A stretch of 64,000 bases of DNA. Origin: Clytia hemisphaerica (Eukaryota; Cnidaria; Hydrozoa; Leptothecata; Clytiidae). The notes under the pieces were generated by a model, which worked only from the letters and a program-made list of their open reading frames with translations, was not told where the DNA came from and made no database searches. The DNA is taken from positions 143,086 to 207,085 of the forward strand of contig CACVBU010000918.1 of the NCBI GenBank assembly GCA_902728285.1, in the 5' to 3' direction. Positions within the stretch are counted from its first letter, which is position 1. Every line of letters begins with the position of its first letter. The position numbers and the translations under genes are program-made. Of the stretch, positions 14,401 through 23,400 are shown one piece after another.

Positions 14401-17400
14401 AAACCGAAATTCAAGGATTTATTTGACATAATTCATGCCAATGATCACCTTTCAAAATTTTATTTCAGTTCAAAAGTCGTGCAAATTGGAGAAAGACAGT
14501 GGCCCGTGTAGAGCAGCCATTACAAAATGGTATTTCAACAGTGCGTCACAACGTTGTGAAAAATTCACTTATGGAGGATGTAATGGCAACTTGAATCGAT
14601 TTGACACTGAATTAGAATGTAGAACATCTTGTACACCAGAAGGTAGGATAAATTTTAATGGCCTCACTATTACAGCTGCACACCTTGTGCCGAGGACCCG
14701 GGGGTACTAGGTTTGTGAGGTGACGGGTATGTGCCATAGTTAAAGCTCGAAAAAGACCCTTTAAAAGAATTTATTTTTGACGTTGACTATTTTGTAAGAA
14801 AGGAACCGGTATGGTTCGCACTCGTTGCCAATGAGTAATGATATCATAGGATATCTTAAGTGAAGGGAGAAACATCAAAATCTTTCGAAAAAGATTCGGA
14901 TTTTAGTAGTAGATTATGATTTTTTCAATCTGCATGAAAATATCTTTCAAACGAACAAAAAATTGACCATGTTTAGGCATTTTTGATTTGATATTTTAAC
15001 ATTTTACATGTCATTTTTTCAAAAACCCGTAACAATATTTCGCCAAGACTTCAAGAGCGCTAGTTTTTGGACCTACCTAAGGTAGTCCTTTAAATTAACC
15101 CTTGTCCGTTCGTTCGTCCGTTCGTTCGTCTGTTGCCAGCTTTTCTCGGGATTGGCTCATTAGTTTTTTCTAATTTTTTGCACAATGATGCAAAATGGCA
15201 ATGCCCAAAATGTGACGGAGCCCGATTTTTGAAAAAAAAATTTTTCCGGCCGAAAATGGCGGAAATATGCCGGAAAAACTGGTTTTTCGGCATTTTCTCG
15301 AGATTTCATCATTAGTTTTTTCTGATTTTTTGCTCAAAGATGCGTATTAACAATGCCCAAAACATGGCCTAGTCCGATTTTTGATAAAAAATTTTTTCCG
15401 GTCGAAAATGCCGGAAATATGCCGGAAATCGCCGTTTTTCTGGATTTTCATTGGACTTTTCCATATAATTGGTTGTTTTTTCATTCAAAAAGATTATTAA
15501 TAGCAATGCCCACCATCAAGCATGTTTCAATTTTCAATAAAATTGATTTTTGAAGCCGGAACTTTCTAAAAATCGCCGGAACAGCCGATTTTCGCCGGAA
15601 AAACGGTATTTCTTGAATTTCTTGAGCTGTACTTTATATTTTTTTCATGAAATTTTGCACACTGATGCAAAATGTCAATACCTAAATTGTGACGGAGCCC
15701 GATTTTCGAAAAAATTCATTTCCGGCCGAAAATGCCGGAAATGTGCCGGAAAAACTGGTTTTTTGGCATTTTCTCGAGATTTCATCATAAGTTTTTTCTG
15801 ATTTTTTGCTCAAAGATGCGTATTATAAATGCTCAAAACATGGCCTAGTCCGATTTTTGAGAAAAAAATTTTCCGGCCGAAAATGCCGGAAATATGCCGG
15901 AAATCGCCGTTTTTCTGTATTTTCATTGGACTTTTCCATATAATGGGTTGTTTTTTCATTCAAAACATTATCATAGCAATGCCACCATCAAGCATGTTTC
16001 AATTTTCAATAAAATTGATTTTTGAAGCCGGAACTATTTTAAAAGTCGCCGGAACAACCTATTTTCGCCGGAAAGACAGTATTTCTTGAATTTCTCGAGC
16101 TGTACTTTATATATTTTTATGAAATTTTGCACACTGATGCAATATGACAATACCTAAAATGTGACGGAGCCCGATTTTCGAAAAACATTTTTTTCCGGCC
16201 GAAAATTCTGGAAATATGTCGGAAAAACCGGTTTTTTGACTTTTTCTCGAATTTTCAATTTAAGTTTTTTCTGATTTTTTGCAGAAAGATGCATATTCGC
16301 AATGCTCAAAAGATGGCCGAGTTCGATTTTTGAGAAAAAAAAATTTTCCGGTTGCCGGAAATCGCCGTTTTTGCAGATTTTCATTGGATTTTTTCCTTGT
16401 ATTTCTATGTTGTTCACACAAAAACATTATTGATAACAATGCTCACCATCAAGCATGATTCAATTGTCAATAAAACTGATTTTTGCGACCAGAACTTCCT
16501 ATTTATTTTATCCCTACAACCCTTCTCTCTCCCCCCATCAACAATCAATGATGAATTTATTGTGTTGTGTATTTTCGCTAAATGCTATATTTTCTGACGG
16601 ATTTTTTTCATATTTCTTTTCGCATTGCTATCAATGCTAACTAACTTTCATCATCAGGTAGGTCCATTCAGCATGTTGCTTGTTTTTCTTTTTTTGACTC
16701 AAGGCGCCCATTAGAATTTCCATTTCGCCATTAGACTATTAGGGAGGTTACAGCAAGAGAACTTCAAGCCAAAATGCATATATCTAAGGGGCCTTGCTTG
16801 GCAAAGTCAATTACTAAAAACAGCATAACCTCTATAAATATTTATTCATCATTGGAAAGGAGTAGTTATGTAAGTCCGGAGAAAACTAGTCCGGGAATAA
16901 CCATAATCATCACTTGGCTAAACCTATGCCCTTGAATATTAACTTGACAAAGTTTCAGTCGCCAGCCCGAAGACTTAGTTGGGAGGACAACGAAAATGTC
17001 TTAAAAGTTAATCCGTATAGATATTCGTTCGAAGTATATAATAAAGTGGCTTTTCCGTCTCAAAATTTTCAAGAATATGTGCAAATTTGTGGAGTAAAAT
17101 CCATTTTGTCTCATACTTAAAACCTTCCTTTAATCTCTGAAGATGACAATTTCTTAACATTTTGCTTCACCATAACAGATAAACGGAACATTTGCTACAA
17201 ACCAAAGGACGCTGGACCATGTGAAGCGTTGCAGTCAAGTTACTATTTCAATAGTATAACCAACAGATGTGAGAAATTCAGTTATGGAGGTTGTAAAGGC
17301 AATGAGAACCGATTCACAACATTGGAGAAATGTCAAAAGACTTGCCATGGTAAGAATCTTTATAAAGATAAACTTCTAGAAAATCAAAGTTTACGTGCAC

Positions 17401-20400
17401 TTGCCATAAGATCTAAATTGAGAATAGCCAAGGTTTTGGGGAAATTGATCTTTTTTTCGGTTTTCTGTGACTTATAATTATAAATACTACGTACCTGCAT
17501 TTCTGCCAAAATCATTTAATTTTCAGATTCAATAATCTTCAGAGAGGTTTTATTCGAGCTAGCCTACATTTGGTAAAAATACTCTCGTCTCACAGTCTTT
17601 TCATTTGGAGTATTTTCATTTCATTCCAAAACTCATTAAATCGTGTTTTCGACTTAGAGCACAATTATATCGGATTCTACTTAGAGTTTAAAGGGATAAT
17701 CAGATGGTTTGAGATATTTGACCTGTAGTAACCTTCTACCGGTCCTGAGTAAAACCTCCAAGTATTTTGGTGTAACTATTTTCCAAAGTCGAGATATCAC
17801 AATTTGAAATTACTGAAAATGGATTCTTACACGGTTCTTTCGTTGTAATTCTTACTAAAAGCCATAAACTTGTAACTAATATATCTCGACTTAGGAAGAT
17901 AGTTATGCAAAAATATTTTGAGGTTTTGTTCTTAGAAATAGAGCGAACCACATGCCGAATACCTCAAACAATCCCTTTAAGAATCAATCCCGCAAAAAAC
18001 CGTTTGTCGATATTAAGTGGATTTAAATAAAAAAAACCTGTGCTTTTCAATTACCACACAGCCTTCTTTTATTCATCCCGTTCATTCATTCATCCCACAA
18101 TGTAAACTTTATATCTTTCTAATCATGCTGCACTATAATTCGTTCATTCACTCAATGTCCATACACACATGCACGCTATCTAAATATAATTAGTTTAACG
18201 ATAAAGGAAATATTCTAACTAATGAATTTGCAGCTAACTATTACCATTCAACCGAGTCGCCTGAATATACAACTACTAAAAGGGCGGAAATAAAGACAAC
18301 GCCCCACCACCATACAACAAGCATTAGTCGGAAGACTACAGAATTGCTCATCCCAGCTACAAACCCTACGACCACGATGAAAAGACAGGCCTCTACTACT
18401 CATAATCCGATGACAACAACCGTTTTCGTTAGACCGAAAACGACTCCAAACGTCATCCCGAAAACGACTCCAAACGTCATCCCGAAAACGACTCCAAACG
18501 TCATCCCGAAAACTACCAGAAGGAAACCACCGACTACCGAACATTTTGTCGTTTCAACAAAAACCCACGAACATACTACCGAAAATCCAAACGAGATTTC
18601 TGTGCCCTTGCTAACAACCCGCCACCAAACGCCTGTTGCGATAACAACTAAACCGCCCTTTATTAAAACCACTAAATCGCATCTCTCAACAGGAGGTAAA
18701 AGACCTGTTTAAAATTCATTAATCAAGCGACTAAACTTAACTAACCCTTTTTGCACATAATTATTAACATATTTTTTTATTTTTCTTGGTTATTCTCAAT
18801 TTTAAGTATTCATTAACACATAATTAAGCAAAATTCAAAAGGAGAAATCAGAGACAGAAATCAGGCATATTTTTGCAGAATACTGAAAATTAATTAGACT
18901 CGAATTCGTGTCTTTTGACTGAAATGTATCCTTTAAATTTAACTTAATTAACAAGCTCGCTTTTAATTGCAATTGAATTTTTTTCTAAACCATTTTATCG
19001 TACTCGGAAACTTCTCACCTCCTACAGGTATTGAATCCGGGATTCGAAAAACCCCGTAAAATTACTTTTAACGTATATCAATTAACTTGTTTTCGCTGTC
19101 TTTTGACCTCAGAAAATTTCATGCTTGAGAAAATATTAAAGTTTCTGATATTTAAAACTTCTGATATTTAAAATATACCAATATTGCTAACATATGACAA
19201 TCTCTGAAACTTTCAATCTAGTTGAAACATTTCAGAGTATTTTATCCATAAATAAGATTTTCAACAAGGTTTTATATTATAATCTTCATTAGCTATCAAG
19301 CCAAGAAAACTTTGCACAAGCAACCCGTGTAAAAATGGTGGTTCCTGTACAGAAAGTGACAGCCAAATTTGTAAATGTCCCAAATATTTCGCTGGAAAGT
19401 ATTGTGAAATTAACGCAGGTAAGTAAATGAATTATCTTCTGCCGAATGAGAACTAGTAATCTTCTAATCTTCTAAACTCTTATGGAGAGTTTGAGTTTCA
19501 AAAAGGCTTTCTTTTAACTCAAACTCTCCTTAAACCCAATATGAACTCGTAATTCTCTGAGCTACAGCGGAGTCTCCATGACTTGAACCTGCACAGGGAA
19601 ACACAATCTAGGCAAGTTACGGCCTGTGCAAAAATTAACGAATCAAATAATGCGTGACGGCCAGTTGTTCCACCCCCTTTTCGGGAAAATTTTTTGGTTT
19701 TTCTCACTCGTCATATTAATGCCTTTTCAAAAAGTCCTGGGCCAGCAAAAATTGTGTTTCAGCCATTTTGGTAAAATTAAGGAAAAACACTTTTTGCTGA
19801 CGTCAGCAAAAATTGAAACTGCTAATAACTATTGGAATATTTATCCAAATGAGCTCAAATTTGGTACGAAGCTAGGGTTTATAAATATCTCTCGTTTCAA
19901 AAAAAAAATATCTCAAAAAATTGATGACGTCAGCAAAAATCAGCAATGTTCTTTTTTCCTCAAAAAATGCTGACGTCATCAATTTATAGGAAAATTGTTT
20001 TTTGGAAATAAAAGATATTCATGAACCCTACCTATGTACAAAATTTGAGCTCATTTGGATAAAAATTTCAGGAATTATTGGCATTTTAAGTTTTTACGTC
20101 AAAAATATCCGTCATTTCCATGGCAACCAACACAAAAACCCAACAAATCATAACACTCGTGACGGCCAGTTGTTCCACCCCTTTTCTGGAAGAAATTTTT
20201 ACTGGGTTATGTTCATCATATTAATACCTTTCCAAAAAGTCCTGGGCCAAAAATTCTGTTTCAGCCATGTTGGGAAAATTCAGGAAAAACACTTTTTGCT
20301 GACGCCAGCAAAAATTTAAATTGCTAATAACTCCTAGAATATTTATCCAAATGAACTGAAATTTGGTACGAAGGTAGAGTTTATATATATCTTTTTTTTC

Positions 20401-23400
20401 CAAAAAAAATTTTCCAAAAAATTGATGACGTCAGCATTTTGTTAGAAAAAACGAAAATTGCTGATTAGTGCTGACGTCATCAATTTTTTGAATTTTTTTT
20501 TTTTTGGAAATTAAGGACATTTATCCACCCTGCCTTCGTACAAAATTTGGGCTCATTTCAATAAATAATCCAGGAGATATTAGTATTTCAAATCTTGGCT
20601 GACGTCAGCAAAAAGTGTTTTGCTTTAAATTTCCAAAAATGGCTGAAACAGAATTTTTGGCCCAGGACTTTTTGGAAATGTATTAATATGAAGAGTAAAA
20701 ATAACGAAAAATTTTCCCATAAAAAGGGGTGGAACAACTGGCCGTCACGGCCGTCACGACTTATCGAATTTTTTGCACAGGCCGTAACTTGCCTGTTTTC
20801 GAATTCAAATTAAGAAAATTTCGAGTTATGAAGTAAAGTTTAAAGAAAGGAATTGTTAACTGAAGAGGTTCGAGTTAAAGAGACTCCACTGTCTTATAGA
20901 GAGAACCTACTTTACTATTGTAGCATATCGTCTATCTTTGAAATCCATTTCGGAGACGCTTTAACCAATCTTACTTATTTTCTTTTTTTTTAGAATCCAA
21001 TATCGTGAAAATGGTTTTGGAAAGCTCTACACCGGTATGTTGAAGTTTTTGGGAACTGTTGGAATGCAATATGGCTTTTCATGCATTATATTGCTTCTAG
21101 AAATCTAATGATGGGCAAAAGTCAATTTCTCTAAGTCGGTAGTTCCAGTTTTAAAGCTCACTTGCTTTAAGTTGGCATTATTTTTTGCTTACTGTATGGA
21201 TACCATGTTATCGTAATAAGACTGTTTCCCTTAAGGTGGTATCCACATAGTACTTAGAGGGACATAACAGTACTTGCGAAATTTGTAAACAAACTGTATG
21301 CAGCGGATACAAAATCAAAACAAATGTCACATGTCAAAATAAAAAATCAAACCAAATATGCCTAATTTTGATTGTTCAATTGTCTTACAAGTTTGTTTTG
21401 GATTTTAATTGTTCTCTTTAATGACACGTGGTTCGCGCAATGTTTACATTTTACTACTTTTATGTCCCTTTAAAGCGAATGGATTTTGAACATCTAAGTT
21501 GAATGTGTTCACATTATAAAAGTAAGAATTGAGACTTCATGGTGTTAATATTGGCAATAACTGCATAGAAAAAGACGTTGATTCCACAAACCAGGAGTGG
21601 GGACTTGAAATAGACCAGGAGTTGAAATCCCCTTCCATTCTCTAGGTTATGATTTATTCATCCTTATTCAGCCTATTGACTTATGCACCCAGTTATGCTA
21701 GACCTCTCACTGTAAAGATGAGTTGACGATAATTTAATATCTAGTTATCATAGTTATGTTAAGTCGGCTAAATGTCTGTTGGGTAAATAACCGCTTGGTG
21801 AAAGGTCTGGGTACAGTCGGGGAAAGCTCCACTCGGGTAAATGTCCGTTCGGGAGACGGCCGTCAGTAAAATATCATTTCCATCTATAATATAATCTTTT
21901 ATTTAGGTGACGGTTGAAGAATTCAAAGAGACAATGAAAAAGACATTGATTGATTATTGTGAAGATTTCAAATGTGAATCGAAAAGTGATGTCAGCAAAA
22001 AGAGAAAGTAAGACCATTTACAATTCTTTTTTTTTTAAGATTTGCTAATTCAAGGAGTATTTTTGAGTTTCACTTTCTGAAACACAATCAAATTCTAATG
22101 TCGTACTCGTACGATAAACTTCCCACGTGTCTATCACATGATCAATGAAACAGTGTAACACAAAACCTTTAATAAAAAATATTTCTTATCTTCATAGGCG
22201 ACGTCGTTCTGTGCCGGTGTCCTACATCAAAGATATCGTCATTTTTGATTTCATTACCGATAACAAACGTCAAACGGTCACATTTGCCGTTTTATATGCC
22301 GACAAAACAGGTCAATTGACGACTTTAAGTAGCGCTCATATTAAAGAAGGTATTTCCACGGATGATGATGCGGACCATTTATTCAATGCACAGACTGGTA
22401 AAATTCAATTCTTGGATGTCTCGACACCACGCGGCCGCACGAGAAGTAATTCGCGTGTTAACCTTGCAGTAGGATTGATCATTGCTTGTATCATTTTGGT
22501 CATCCTGGTCATGGCGGCTTGGTACATTAAGAAAAAGTAAGCATTTTTGACTGGAGTTCACTGCCTTGGGCTTTTCCAGAAAAGAATTAAATATTCGGGT
22601 GGGGATGTAACAATTCTCTTGAAACTCACCCCCGAACATTGTGACTTCTGGTCCCCGGACAATAGGTCTAATTCCCCAGACAAGCATCAGTTGACATCCG
22701 GACATTCAAAGTTACCTCCCAACAGAGAAAATTCATCCCCTCCCGGCCCGGACAAGGCCGATGTTGTAGATTTACCACTACCCCTTGGCATCATATCATC
22801 ATATAATCATCAGCCCCTCCCCCCATGGACGAACATTTTGTGGAAGAGGCCCTTAAACTCTTATTCTTGAACAAGTATGTTTTCAATATGTCCAGAAAAG
22901 CAGATCAATTGTTTCAAATTTGATCCATGAGAATGAAAATCAGTAAAAATTTGTGAAAATCTCCTGTACTTAGATCTGTCCAAAATTATGAACATGACTG
23001 ATCAATATAAGTTACTTATCAACCGTTCATTTTACAGGCGATTATTTACAAAAGAAGCTCCTACAACATGTGGTGCTAACGAACTCGGTCCAGTCTCTTT
23101 CGAAAACCGTCTCTATGATGATCTCCATAGTGACAAAGTTCAATTACCGGAAAGCAATAACCGCCCAGCTGTCGAACAAAACCATTACACGACACCACAA
23201 GAAGCGGGCGTTTCAACTTCCCTTGGCGAATACGCCTCACCCATGCCACTTCCTGCTACCCTTGGAGATTATGCTGAAATAGCAGGCGCCAAGTTCCCGC
23301 CTGCTGAGGGCGCTACTGTAGGGGCGGTTTATGAAGAACCAGATATCAAAAAGGCACCACCACAACGAGATTGGGTCCAATTCACCGATGATGGCGATAA

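Noticed and set aside
18248-18672. Two antisense open frames opposite exon 15
   Set aside because: Shadows of the Thr/Pro-rich coding exon and its 24-bp repeat; they show no independent start context or domain.
22145-22705. Open frames extending exon 19 into introns on either side
   Set aside because: Frame continuity past 22536 is lost at a stop at once, and the upstream part precedes a good acceptor at 22196-22197. The minus-strand frame has no domain.
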